A stretch of 64,000 bases of DNA. It comes from CALINB01 sp938045325 (lineage in GTDB: Bacteria > Pseudomonadota > Alphaproteobacteria > Rhodospirillales > CALINB01). Where the stretch lies: contig JAYNQW010000009.1 in assembly GCA_038114465.1 (NCBI GenBank), positions 68,683-132,682 on the forward strand. Direction: 5' to 3'. Position numbers and translations under genes: made by a program. Every line of letters starts with the position of its first letter. The stretch's first letter is position 1. Below, piece after piece: positions 1 to 8,123 of this stretch. Under the pieces are notes generated by a model, which was given only the letters and a program-made list of their open reading frames with translations, was not told the DNA's origin and ran no database searches.

Positions 1-322
1 GCACGCAGCGGGCATCGCTGCGGGCTTGATGCACGGGGGCATGGATGCAAAGGGCGGAGCGGTCGACAATCAGTTCGTTATCGAAGTTGTCCGCGTAACC
101 GCCGTCGTCAATGACGGTGCCGTCAAAATTCACCTCGATGAGGTTGCTCGCCGTTACCTCGGACCAATGCATCCCATAGGGGATCAGCAGGAACCGGTCA
201 TCTGTGCCCGGCACCATCATGGTAAAATGATTACAGATGCCTTCGTTGAAACCTTGCTTTTCGGCGAGGCGATAGGCGGCGGCGAGTTCGGTCCGGGCTT
301 GTTTAATATCGTTTAATTTCAT
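1..322 (-). CDS. Class II aldolase/adducin family protein, N-terminal part
   Basis: The reverse strand reads from an ATG at 322 to the window edge without a stop, giving 107 residues of a truncated gene. The translation has features of the class II aldolase/adducin (FucA/AraD) family: an early helix rich in Ala and Arg, the block GFNEGICNHFTMMVPG, then FLLIPYGMHWSEVTASNLIEV, and a late HAPVHQARSDARCV leading towards the usual metal-binding His pair, which lies outside the window. Family members are Zn-dependent aldolases, epimerases or decarboxylases of small sugar-like substrates. The substrate here cannot be told. The 108 bases between this start and the end of the TauD-like gene are non-coding. 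The family call is firm; the function is open. Confidence 0.8.
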   Translation of the reverse strand, partial: MKLNDIKQARTELAAAYRLAEKQGFNEGICNHFTMMVPGTDDRFLLIPYGMHWSEVTASNLIEVNFDGTVIDDGGYADNFDNELIVDRSALCIHAPVHQARSDARCV

Positions 323-430
323 AATTATTCGGGGATAGTATTTTTCGTTCCTAAGAATCCATTCGTTATCGAGTTCCCGGGAATAATGATATTTACAAAT
401 TTGGCAGTAAACATACTGTCCCCGAAAAAG

Positions 431-1372
431 TTAGATCGGCTTAATCGGATTACCTTCGAGCGGCGTGGACTCACGGCCGTCGACACCGACGGGAATATCG
501 CCCATCAATGTCGTGCGATGCACTTCGCGCGGGAACTCGGAATTAATGACATCACGCGGGCCCATGTGGGTGGTGTGGCGGTTATCCCACATGGCGATGG
601 AGCCGGATTCCCATTTAAAGCGCACGGTGTATTCGGGCCGCGAGGCATGTTCTTTCAGGAAATTGAGAATCCGGTCGCTTTCCGTCGGAGTCAGGCCGAC
701 GATATTCTTAATAAATGACGGGGAGATATAAAGAGACTTCTCGCCGGTTTCCGGATGCACACGAATGAGCGGATGCTCACTCACAATGCGATTTTTATTG
801 AGTGTTTCTTGATATTCCTTCGTTGTGTCGGTACCGGCATTGCCTTGGTACAAGTGAACGGCACGGAGCGTATCGAGAAATGCGCGAAACGTTGGTGAGA
901 AATCATTGTACGCCGCGACCATATCGGCCCATTGGGTGTCGCCGCCATGGGGCGGCATGACATCGCCGCGTAAAATCGAGACAGCCGGCGGGTTGATCGC
1001 GGGTGTGATGTCGGTGTGCCAGCCCGACCAGGGGTACAAAAGAAACTCACCGCCATAGCGTTTATTCTTGCGGTCCCGGTCGACGGAATAGACTTCCGGA
1101 AAGTTTGTATCTTGCGGGCCATAAACAACGTGCGCGGGGGTCAACTCGCCGAATTGGCGGCTAAAGGCCACATGCTGGGCATGATCGAGCTTTTGATCGC
1201 GGAAGAACACGACCTTCCAGCGCAACATGGACGCCCAGATATCCTTCACCTGCTGTTCGGGCAACGGCTTGGTGAGGTCGACTCCACCGATCTCGGCGCC
1301 GATCGTCATCGCCAAGGGTTTGATCGTAATTGATTCTGGGGCCGTATCGGCCGTGGCCAAAGTGACGGACAT
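431..1372 (-). CDS. TauD/TfdA-family Fe(II)/2-oxoglutarate dioxygenase
   Basis: This 313-residue protein belongs to the TauD/TfdA family, non-heme iron enzymes that hydroxylate substrates such as taurine, other sulfonates or aryloxyalkanoates, often releasing sulfite or an aldehyde. Visible family features are IGAEIGGVDLTKPL near the N-terminus, VVFFRDQ, the HTD of the iron site in SGWHTDITPAINPP, and the late block AMWDNRHTTHMGPRDV with the distal His and Arg. The frame is open to 1537, but the start at 1372 is preferred: it follows GGGAGG at good spacing and matches the usual family N-terminus. The gene diverges from the FMN-binding protein at 1527. The sulfonate transporter and sulfite oxidases nearby make a sulfonate substrate plausible, but this is inferred. 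Confidence 0.85.
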   Translation of the reverse strand: MSVTLATADTAPESITIKPLAMTIGAEIGGVDLTKPLPEQQVKDIWASMLRWKVVFFRDQKLDHAQHVAFSRQFGELTPAHVVYGPQDTNFPEVYSVDRDRKNKRYGGEFLLYPWSGWHTDITPAINPPAVSILRGDVMPPHGGDTQWADMVAAYNDFSPTFRAFLDTLRAVHLYQGNAGTDTTKEYQETLNKNRIVSEHPLIRVHPETGEKSLYISPSFIKNIVGLTPTESDRILNFLKEHASRPEYTVRFKWESGSIAMWDNRHTTHMGPRDVINSEFPREVHRTTLMGDIPVGVDGRESTPLEGNPIKPI

Positions 1373-1455
1373 AGGAGCCTCCCATGAATATGTTGTTTTC
1401 ATGAGTATATCAGCGCTTGTGTGAACCCGCAAAGTGGCCGGTTTGCTTAACTTTT

Positions 1456-1481
1456 GTATACTGGACGAGCGGTCTGTATAG
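1456..1481. promoter_or_regulatory. Imperfect dyad between divergent genes, candidate operator
   Basis: GTATACTGGAC and GTCTGTATAG face each other around a GAGCG centre in the spacer between the TauD-like gene and the FMN-binding gene. TATAC-rich dyads of this type are common for GntR-family regulators. No regulator gene lies beside it, so the assignment is speculative. Confidence 0.35.
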
Positions 1482-1526
1482 TAGCCGGCAACCAAAATCA
1501 TTCGCCAACTGAAAGCCGGGTGCCCG

Positions 1527-2180
1527 ATGGATACCAATCAAAAATCAAATCCGTTCTCGTTGACCACGATGGAACAGCTGCGTGAAATCTATAAAGCGCC
1601 GTCGGGCCGCACCATCGACAAGGAATACGATTACATCACGCCGCCGGGCCGCAAAATGATCGAGAAGTCATCGCTGATTATGCTGGCGACTTCAGGGCCG
1701 AACGGTGCCGATTGTTCGCCGAAGGGTGACGGCCCGGGGTTCGTGTATGTGCTCGACGAAAAGACCGTCGCCATTCCCGACCGGCCCGGCAATAACCGGC
1801 TCGATGGCATGCAAAATGTCGTCGAAAATCCTCAAGTGGGCGTGCTGTTTCTGGTACCAGGTTCGAACATTACCTATCGGATTAACGGCCGCGCCGAAAT
1901 CACGAACGATCCGGAACTACTTCAACAATTCGAATACAAGGGCAATATTCCGCGCACGGTGATGCTGGTGCATGTCGAACAGGCGTTTAGCCATTGCCCC
2001 AAAGCGTTCGTACGTTCCAATGTGTGGAAAGAGGGTGCGAAAGGAGCACCCGAAGGCACGCCGACGCACGGTGACTTCGCTAAATTTGTCGAAGGTGCGA
2101 CGGATGATGATTTCGTCGAAAAGTTTAATGAAGCCTATAAAGAGCGTGAGAAAAAAGAGCTCTACGGCGATCACAAATAA
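1527..2180 (+). CDS. Pyridoxamine 5'-phosphate oxidase-like FMN-binding protein
   Basis: This 217-residue protein has the split-barrel flavin fold of the PNPOx-like family, close to the FMN-dependent MSMEG_1061-type subgroup. Visible blocks are MIEKSSLIMLATSGPNGADCSPKGD near residue 50 and the family motif IPDRPGNNRLDGMQNVVENPQVGVLF, followed by YRINGRAEI. It is distinct from the true PdxH at 34165. Members usually bind FMN or F420 and reduce small molecules; the substrate cannot be read. The ATG at 1527 lies within the reverse-strand open frame upstream of the TauD-like gene, which supports the shorter start chosen for that gene. It converges on the 147-residue gene, with 18 bases between stops. 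Confidence 0.8.
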   Translation: MDTNQKSNPFSLTTMEQLREIYKAPSGRTIDKEYDYITPPGRKMIEKSSLIMLATSGPNGADCSPKGDGPGFVYVLDEKTVAIPDRPGNNRLDGMQNVVENPQVGVLFLVPGSNITYRINGRAEITNDPELLQQFEYKGNIPRTVMLVHVEQAFSHCPKAFVRSNVWKEGAKGAPEGTPTHGDFAKFVEGATDDDFVEKFNEAYKEREKKELYGDHK

Positions 2181-2198
2181 TTTTAGCGCGAATCGAAT

Positions 2199-2642
2199 TC
2201 AGATAAACGGATCGTACGCCCATTGCAGTAGGCCCTGGCGTTGGCGGCGGCGGCAGAAGATATCGCCGGGCTCGCAGTTTTTGCGGATTTGTGCCGCGTG
2301 GCGCGGACCGAACGAGCGCCAACGCTTGATTTGGAAACTATCGACGTCAGGTAGGCGCCGTCCCGTGAAATATCTGCAGTACCACTGAAACCAGCCCAAG
2401 GGATCTTCTTTGGTGATCCAGCCTTTTTCCTGCCAGACGTCGCGGGATTGACCGGACTCGATATCGAAACAATTGAGCGATACATCAAAGCCGTCATCGC
2501 TCAGCTTCGCGTTCTTAAACCACGATTTTGGAAACTCCGCGTGATTGCCTTCAAAATACCAGCCGCCGAACACGCCGTGTTCGAGCATTTCCTGCGGTGT
2601 CAGTGCCGGCTCAAACCCAGGATCGAATTTTTTCGGCGCCAA
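2199..2642 (-). CDS. Conserved hypothetical protein coupled to sulfite oxidase
   Basis: This is a soluble protein of 147 residues with no signal peptide. It is rich in Trp and Phe (GWYFEGN, WFKNAKLS, WFQWYCRYFTGRR) and ends with QIKRWRSFGPRHAAQIRKNCEPGDIFCRRRQRQGLLQWAYDP. I recognise the C-terminal pattern as that of an uncharacterised family found in bacteria and some fungi, but know no function for it. The gene begins three bases after the sulfite oxidase stop on the same strand, so the two are probably co-transcribed and translationally coupled. That makes a role beside sulfite oxidation, or in molybdenum enzyme maturation, a guess to test. The two late Cys (in NCEPGDIFC) could bind metal. 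Confidence 0.7.
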   Translation of the reverse strand: MAPKKFDPGFEPALTPQEMLEHGVFGGWYFEGNHAEFPKSWFKNAKLSDDGFDVSLNCFDIESGQSRDVWQEKGWITKEDPLGWFQWYCRYFTGRRLPDVDSFQIKRWRSFGPRHAAQIRKNCEPGDIFCRRRQRQGLLQWAYDPFI

Positions 2643-2645
2643 GGG

Positions 2646-3896
2646 TTACGCGACCACCTCGATATCCGTCGGCACGATGCCGTCGAAGTGCTTCTTAAGG
2701 TAGTTCCACTCGGTCACCGGCTGTAAGCGTCCGGCTTCGTCGTGGGCGCGCGCCATGATCGAATAGTTACCGGGCTTATCGACTTTCCATAAGAACGACC
2801 AGCGCCGCCACAGCCAGCGGTCCGGATGGTATTCAATATGGGCGTCTTGCCATGTGTTGCCGTTATCGAGACTTACTTCGACCTTGGTGATCGCGCCTTC
2901 GCCGGACCAAGCAAGGCCGCGCACGAGATGTTCGCCGGGTTTTAAGGGGCCGTCGAAATCGCGCGGCCAAGTAATGATGCTTTTGCAGCCCAATTGTTGG
3001 CACATGGTTTTGTTCGGGTCTTCGTGAGATTTGCCGAACACGAAATATTCGGTTTGGTGATAACAGGGCACCATGTAGTCGTGCACTTCGATCTTCTCGA
3101 GCCACTTGACCCACCAGTTACCGGCCCAGCCGGGCACGACGACCCGCGCCGGGGCCCCATGCACGTGGGTGAGGGCGTCGCCGTTGTGCGCCCAGGCGAC
3201 GATGGTGTCCTCGTGCAGCGCTTTTTCCATCGGCAAGGCTTTGTCGAAATTCATCGGCTCGACTTTCGGCAATTCGATGTCGAACGATTGCGCCGCACGG
3301 TAAAGTTTATTGGTATTCGGGGTGCCGATGTCGAAACCCATCATGCGCACGGAAACGGCGGTATCCTTAATGCCGGCGCGATCCAGAATATTCTTCAACG
3401 GCGTGCCGGTCCATTCGCCGCCGCTGCACAAGTTTGTGCCGTGCGGCCGGTTCATGGTTTCTTCGTCCGTGATGGTGCCGTCTTTATATTTCTGCACGAA
3501 ACCGTCAATGTCTTCACCGTGACGCATCATGCTCGGTTTTTCGTTTTTCTTTTTCGCGACATAATCGAAAAAGTCGCCGTCGTTACCGGCGCATTCGGTG
3601 ACCGCGCGTACGGTCTTGGCGGGGAATTTTTTGAGTTCGTCCAGCGTGAGCGAGTAGGGCTCGTTCACTTCGCCGCAAATCTCGAAGGACCAATCGTCCG
3701 GGTGGACGGCTTCGGGCATCTGAACCTGGGCATTGATGAAGAACGCGTTGATGGGCGTGACCAGGCCTTCTTGCTCGAGGATCGGCGAGCGGGCGTAGAC
3801 CACGCGGCCTTCCGCATCCGTACTGGTCATATGGTTGAGCCGCTTGCGGTCGGGCCAGCCTTTAATAAATTCGCCTTCGAGATCGTCGTCCATCAT
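2646..3896 (-). CDS. Molybdopterin-dependent sulfite oxidase/dehydrogenase (SorA/SoxC-like)
   Basis: This 416-residue protein has the sulfite oxidase fold. The molybdopterin domain contains TECAGNDGDFF, whose Cys aligns with the molybdenum ligand of sulfite oxidases, then GGEWTGTPLKNIL and HVHGAPARVVVPGWAGNWWVKWL. The C-terminal dimerisation domain follows (LAWSGEGAITKVEVSLDNG, RWLWRRWSFLW). There is no cytochrome b5 domain, as in bacterial SorA and SoxC. Neither a Tat-type twin-arginine signal nor a Sec signal is evident at the chosen start, so the location is unclear. The enzyme oxidises sulfite to sulfate and passes electrons to a cytochrome c, but no cytochrome gene is adjacent. It offers a direct route parallel to the AprBA/Sat route at 51-56 kb. 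Confidence 0.87.
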   Translation of the reverse strand: MMDDDLEGEFIKGWPDRKRLNHMTSTDAEGRVVYARSPILEQEGLVTPINAFFINAQVQMPEAVHPDDWSFEICGEVNEPYSLTLDELKKFPAKTVRAVTECAGNDGDFFDYVAKKKNEKPSMMRHGEDIDGFVQKYKDGTITDEETMNRPHGTNLCSGGEWTGTPLKNILDRAGIKDTAVSVRMMGFDIGTPNTNKLYRAAQSFDIELPKVEPMNFDKALPMEKALHEDTIVAWAHNGDALTHVHGAPARVVVPGWAGNWWVKWLEKIEVHDYMVPCYHQTEYFVFGKSHEDPNKTMCQQLGCKSIITWPRDFDGPLKPGEHLVRGLAWSGEGAITKVEVSLDNGNTWQDAHIEYHPDRWLWRRWSFLWKVDKPGNYSIMARAHDEAGRLQPVTEWNYLKKHFDGIVPTDIEVVA

Positions 3897-4011
3897 CGTT
3901 CAGTCTTCCTCGCCTTTATTAGAATATTCGGTTGAATGAATGGCCCTATTATAACGCGGAACGCGGGTTCGCCAATAGGTCCGCCGCCCCGATTTTTACT
4001 GAGAACGCTTC

Positions 4012-5073
4012 TTAGTTTTCCGGCTTGTGACCGAAAATCTTCTCGAAACGCTCGGAAAACTTGTCCCAGGCTTCCGGATTGATCAGCCGCGGCGGGCGCT
4101 TGCCTCTGAGCGTTTCCGCCATTTGGGACGCGTTCCACTGTGCCATGTTCTGGCGCGAATCAATGGTTACACCGGCGGTATGGTAGGTCGCGATCACGTT
4201 GTCGAGTTTCAGCAGCGGATGATTGGGGGGCGGGGGTTCCTGCACCCACACATCCAGTCCCGCGCCGGCGACGGTTTTATCCTTGAGTGCTTTTTCGAGT
4301 GCCTGTTCGTTGACGATGCCGCCGCGCGCGCATGAAACGATAAACGCGCCTGGTTTCATCATCGCGAGTTCCTTGGCGTCGATCATGTCCTTGGTTTCGG
4401 CATTCAACGGGCAATGCACGCTGATGAAGTCCGACTGCTTCATCACTTCTTCGAGCGATACGGACTCCGCACCGCGTTCTTTAAAATCTTCGGCGGAGAT
4501 ATAGGGGTCATAGGCGATGACTTTCATGTTCAGCCCGCCCGCGCAGATACGCGCCGTGCGCCGGCCGGTGTTGCCCAAGCCGACAATGCCAACGGTCTTG
4601 CCGCGCGCGTTCCAGCCCTTGAATACTTCGCGCGGCTGATCGCGTTTTTCGGTCCGCAAGTAGCGGTCGGTCTGCGGAATATTTTTGGTGAGCGAGAGCA
4701 TAAACCCGACAGCGTGTTCGGCCACGGCTTCGGCATTCGCCCCCGCTTGGTTGAGAACCAACACGCCGGCGGCTGTGCAGGCATCCACGTCCACGGGATC
4801 GTAACCCGCACCCGATGACGACACGACCAGGAGATCGGGGCAGCGCGCGAGAAATGCCGCGTTTGCCTTAAAGCCGTCGGGGACTTCATCGCGGGTCGCG
4901 GTGATGCAATAGCCGTGCGCTTTTTCCGCGATGGCCCAGCATTCGTCCTTCGGGGTTTCCCATTGCAGGATGTCCATGGCGATGTCCGGCTCCTCTCCGA
5001 GCAGAAAACCGACGCCGGGCCGTTTCAGGTCGTCGAACCAAAAGACGCGTTTCGCGTTTGCTTTATCGTTCAT
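4012..5073 (-). CDS. D-isomer-specific 2-hydroxyacid dehydrogenase
   Basis: This 353-residue NAD(P)-dependent dehydrogenase has the D-2-hydroxyacid dehydrogenase fold. The Rossmann dinucleotide motif VGIVGLGNTGRRTA lies near residue 160. The catalytic Arg is in SCARGGIVNEQAL, and the late His in VIATYHTAGVT takes the place of the usual PHIGG-type His. HCPLNAETKDMI is also a family block. Members reduce 2-oxoacids such as hydroxypyruvate, glyoxylate or phosphohydroxypyruvate. There is no ACT domain, so this is not a long-form SerA. The gene reads toward the sulfite oxidase gene on the same strand, after a 115-base gap. An intergenic palindromic repeat lies just upstream of its start. The substrate is unknown. 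Confidence 0.85.
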   Translation of the reverse strand: MNDKANAKRVFWFDDLKRPGVGFLLGEEPDIAMDILQWETPKDECWAIAEKAHGYCITATRDEVPDGFKANAAFLARCPDLLVVSSSGAGYDPVDVDACTAAGVLVLNQAGANAEAVAEHAVGFMLSLTKNIPQTDRYLRTEKRDQPREVFKGWNARGKTVGIVGLGNTGRRTARICAGGLNMKVIAYDPYISAEDFKERGAESVSLEEVMKQSDFISVHCPLNAETKDMIDAKELAMMKPGAFIVSCARGGIVNEQALEKALKDKTVAGAGLDVWVQEPPPPNHPLLKLDNVIATYHTAGVTIDSRQNMAQWNASQMAETLRGKRPPRLINPEAWDKFSERFEKIFGHKPEN

Positions 5074-5111
5074 GGGAGATCCGTTGAGTAATTTTAGAAA
5101 GCTTGGTTGGT

Positions 5112-5210
5112 CCTCACCCTTCGAGACGCTCCTGATCGTCGCCCTCAGGATGAGGACTGTTTTTATACCTCATGATGAGGAGGCGGCAATACCGCCGTCT
5201 CGAAGCATGG
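5112..5210. repeat. Intergenic palindromic repeat element (alphaproteobacterial REP-like)
   Basis: The spacer between the dehydrogenase and cysK is a mosaic of palindromes. TCGAGACG (5121-5128) and CGTCTCGA (5196-5203) are outer inverted arms. Inside lie the Asp/Glu-like blocks CCTCAGGATGAGG, CCTCATGATGAGG and GGCGGCAATACCGCC. The CCTCA/TGAGG plus GGCGG/CCGCC plus CGTCTCGAA layout matches mobile non-coding repeats that are scattered through many alphaproteobacterial genomes. It may fold in mRNA downstream of cysK, whose stop it touches. Only one copy was seen here. Confidence 0.7.
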
Positions 5211-5211
5211 C

Positions 5212-6192
5212 TTAATCGATGTGTTCGATTTTATCCGCCGTGAATAAGCCTTTGACGGAGAGATACCGCTCGCCGGTGTCGTATAAAAAGCAAATGATGG
5301 TCTTGCCGGCAAATTCGGGCCGCTTGGCGAGTTCCGACGCTCCCCACAGGGTCGCGCCCGATGTGGGCCCGGCGATGATGCCTTCCTTTTTGGTGACGAG
5401 GCGCGCCCAGTCGTAGGCCACTTCGTCTTCGACCAGGAGGATTTCATCGACACGGTCGCGCGCGCGCTCGAAGTTATCGGTGATCATGCCGGGGCCGATG
5501 CCGCCGATTTTATGCACGCCTGCTTCGCCGCCCGAGTAGACCGGCGAGAGGGCGGGTTCGACGCCGACCATGTGAATGTCCGGGTCCTGGCTTTTAAAGT
5601 ATTGGGACATGCCTTCGAACGTGCCCGACGTACCGAGGCCGATCACCACCGCACCGATGGTGCCGGGTTTGGCGTTGAGCTGTTGCCAAATTTCCGGTCC
5701 GGTGGTTTCGACGTGCGCGCCGGCGTTGTCCGGGTTGGAATGTTGGTTCAAAAAGAACGTGCCTTCCGGGTTTTCCTCGCAATATTTCATGCCCCGTTCG
5801 CGCGCGCCCTTGGTGAATTGATCCGCCGGGGTCAGCACCACCGTCGCGCCATAGGCGCAAATGAGTTTTTGCCGCTCGATGCTGGCGGTTTCGGTCATGT
5901 AAAGCCGGGCGCGATAGCCGAGCATGGCGCCGAGGGCCGCGATAGCGATGCCGGTATTGCCGCTTGTCGCCTCGACGACTTCTGTTCCTTCGAAATCGCC
6001 CTTTGCAAGTTTGATCTCGCCGCGTTCGATGGCCTTGGTGATCATGCCGAGCACCGCGCGATCCTTGATCGAGGTCGGGTTGCAGACCTCGAGCTTGGCG
6101 AGGATGTCGGCCGGACAGTCGGGGAAGGTGCGCGAAAGCCGAAGAAGCGGCGTTTTGCCGATGATCTGCGTGACGTCGTCTGCGATGAACAT
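5212..6192 (-). CDS. cysK: Cysteine synthase A (O-acetylserine sulfhydrylase)
   Basis: This 326-residue PLP enzyme makes cysteine from O-acetylserine and sulfide. The Schiff-base Lys is K43 in NPTSIKDRAV, the substrate-binding loop TSGNTG is at about 76-81, and a Gly-rich phosphate-binding segment is at VIGLGTSGTFEGM. The late SGATLWGASELA carries the usual PLP-ring Ser region. Length and motifs match CysK/CysM-type synthases without the CBS regulatory domain of eukaryotic beta-synthases. The CysK versus CysM choice rests on general similarity only. The gene uses sulfide, so it links the sulfur oxidation genes to assimilation. A perfect TGACGC/GCGTCA hairpin lies about 70 bases upstream (6260-6276). 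Confidence 0.88.
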   Translation of the reverse strand: MFIADDVTQIIGKTPLLRLSRTFPDCPADILAKLEVCNPTSIKDRAVLGMITKAIERGEIKLAKGDFEGTEVVEATSGNTGIAIAALGAMLGYRARLYMTETASIERQKLICAYGATVVLTPADQFTKGARERGMKYCEENPEGTFFLNQHSNPDNAGAHVETTGPEIWQQLNAKPGTIGAVVIGLGTSGTFEGMSQYFKSQDPDIHMVGVEPALSPVYSGGEAGVHKIGGIGPGMITDNFERARDRVDEILLVEDEVAYDWARLVTKKEGIIAGPTSGATLWGASELAKRPEFAGKTIICFLYDTGERYLSVKGLFTADKIEHID

Positions 6193-6259
6193 CGCATGTC
6201 TCCTTATCGCCGCATCGCGGCGGTGGTCCCAGGTTATTTGTTCGTACTTTTATCGGGGA

Positions 6260-6276
6260 TGACGCGTGATGCGTCA
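6260..6276. promoter_or_regulatory. Perfect 6-bp hairpin upstream of cysK
   Basis: TGACGC, a GTGAT loop and GCGTCA lie between the DHA2 exporter stop and the cysK start, 68 bases before the latter. There is no U-run after it on the reverse strand, so it is more likely an operator or leader structure than a terminator. Confidence 0.3.
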
Positions 6277-6326
6277 ACGCTTTGATTTATTGTACTTATT
6301 TCTTTTGTAAATTCTTGAGTACACCA

Positions 6327-7952
6327 TCACTCCGCCGCAGCCGGGGACGGTTTTTGGATGCCGTCGTTGGCCGGTTCCGCGGAGTCGGCTTTCTTGTCTT
6401 CTTCCGGTGCGCTTTTCTTGCGCTTCTTCGGCTTGGTCGGCAGGCCGAGGGCCTCGGCGCGTATGTAAGCCCGGCGCAGGATCAGGCACGGGAAAAACAT
6501 CAGCGCAAAGAAAACGCCGAGCAGCATGAAGGCGTCCTGAAAACCCATGGTGAGCGCTTGGGCGTAGACGACTTTGCCGAGATAATCGAGTGCGCCCGAG
6601 TGTTGCACCGCGCTCGACACGCCGGCTTCGCCGAGTAAATGTTCGACCTTGCCGAGGAATTCCTGACTGGTCGGATTGGCCGCCGTCTGCGTCGCGGCGA
6701 GGGCGTCGCTGTGAAAGGCGGTACGTGTTTCGATCATCACCGCGATGGAACTGACCCCGAACGCGCCGCCCAACTGGCGAATGAAATTAAACGTACCAAT
6801 CCCTTGGTTGAGTTTCTCCTTGGGGACGGCCATGAGGGTCGCGCGCCCCATATTCGGTTTCACAATTCCGTGGCCGAAACGCGAAAGCATGACGAGCAAG
6901 GCGATGGTCCAAAAGGCGGTGTTCACGTCCGAATCCGAAATGATGAACATCGCGCCCGAGAAAATGACGCAGCCGATCATGATGGGGATATAGTTCGGCA
7001 CCCGATCCGCGATCCAGCCGGCGGTGGGAATGAGGATCAAGAGCATGCAGCCCGCCGGGATCAAAATCGCACCGGCTTTTATGGGCGTGAAGCTGAGGAC
7101 GGCTTGCGACATGACGGGGATTGCGTAATTGACGCCGAAAGTCGCGGCGCCGAAGGCAAACGAGACCATCACGGCGGAGGAGAACTGCGCATTCTTGAAC
7201 AGCGTCGGATCAAGGATCGGCTCTTCGACGTAGAGTTGCGATACCAGAAACGCAATCATGGCGACGAAGCCGATCAGGAATGTGATCATGGTCATGTCCG
7301 AACCCCAGCCCCAGCGTTGGCCGTTCCCGATAGCGCCGACGATGCAGATGATCGCGGTCATCACCAGCGCATAACCGGTCCAGTTAAAGGGGCGTACGCG
7401 GCGCTCGGATGCAGTACGGTGCGGCAACATGAATAAACCCATGATAAACGCGATGCCGATCATCGGCAGCGGCACCAGGAACATGTGGCGCCAGGAAAAC
7501 ATTTCGATGGCAAAACCGCCGATGACCGGACCGAAGCCGGGCGAAACAATCGTGCCCATGCTGTAAAGCCCGATGGCGAAACCGCGCCTTCCTTCCGGAA
7601 ACGCGGCGATGAGGCACGACATGTTCAGCGGTACGAGAATGCCGGCGGCGATGCCTTGGAAGATGCGCCCGCCGATGAGGACCTCGATGGTCGTGCTGGT
7701 TGCGCAGATAAAAGCGCCGATGGTGAAGAAAAACAGCATCGAACAAAAGGCGGCGCGCTCGCCGATGGCGGACACCACCCAGGCATTTAACAACTGGCTG
7801 GCGACGAGGGCGGCGTAGAACGCGGTCGCGGTCCATTGCGCCATGGTTTGTTCGACCCCGTAGGCGCCCATGATGGACGGGATCGCGACATTGACCATGG
7901 TGGAACTGATCATCACGGCAATACTACCGGTCACGCTGGAGACGGTAATCAT
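6327..7952 (-). CDS. DHA2-family MFS drug/proton exporter (EmrB/QacA type)
   Basis: This is a polytopic inner-membrane transporter of 541 residues from the first ATG, with about 14 predicted hydrophobic segments, as in the DHA2 subfamily of drug:H+ antiporters. Family blocks are STMVNVAIPSIMGAYG in helix 1, GGRIFQGIAAGILVPLN (motif A to B region), and FGPVIGGFAIEMFSWRHMF (motif C). The cytoplasmic tail is Lys/Glu rich. No EmrA-like fusion protein is adjacent. The start is uncertain: in-frame sequence continues 17 codons upstream with a family-like N-terminus (EQYGTAYRW), reaching a MATIES-like peptide if an ATC at 8003, preceded by AAGGGA, is the initiation codon. The exported compound is unknown. 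Confidence 0.83.
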   Translation of the reverse strand: MITVSSVTGSIAVMISSTMVNVAIPSIMGAYGVEQTMAQWTATAFYAALVASQLLNAWVVSAIGERAAFCSMLFFFTIGAFICATSTTIEVLIGGRIFQGIAAGILVPLNMSCLIAAFPEGRRGFAIGLYSMGTIVSPGFGPVIGGFAIEMFSWRHMFLVPLPMIGIAFIMGLFMLPHRTASERRVRPFNWTGYALVMTAIICIVGAIGNGQRWGWGSDMTMITFLIGFVAMIAFLVSQLYVEEPILDPTLFKNAQFSSAVMVSFAFGAATFGVNYAIPVMSQAVLSFTPIKAGAILIPAGCMLLILIPTAGWIADRVPNYIPIMIGCVIFSGAMFIISDSDVNTAFWTIALLVMLSRFGHGIVKPNMGRATLMAVPKEKLNQGIGTFNFIRQLGGAFGVSSIAVMIETRTAFHSDALAATQTAANPTSQEFLGKVEHLLGEAGVSSAVQHSGALDYLGKVVYAQALTMGFQDAFMLLGVFFALMFFPCLILRRAYIRAEALGLPTKPKKRKKSAPEEDKKADSAEPANDGIQKPSPAAAE

Positions 7953-8123
7953 CCAGCGGTAGGCAGTACCGTATTGCTCGATTTGGCTTTCGATGGTGGC
8001 GATGAGACAGATCCCTTGATTGTGTGATCTTCGTTGAATTCTAGCGTATACAAGCCGAAACGGCGAGAGGGTTCGCCGGGGCCGGGGTTCGCGGCTATAG
8101 TGGGAAAATTAGAGGAGGATTTC

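Noticed and set aside
26..316. A 96-residue forward open frame at the window start
   Set aside because: It is the antisense of the class II aldolase gene, whose translation matches its family well.
2994..3935. A 313-residue forward open frame
   Set aside because: It lies wholly opposite the sulfite oxidase gene, with composition typical of an antisense shadow.
5512..6285. A 257-residue forward open frame over cysK
   Set aside because: It is an antisense shadow of cysK with no recognisable domain.
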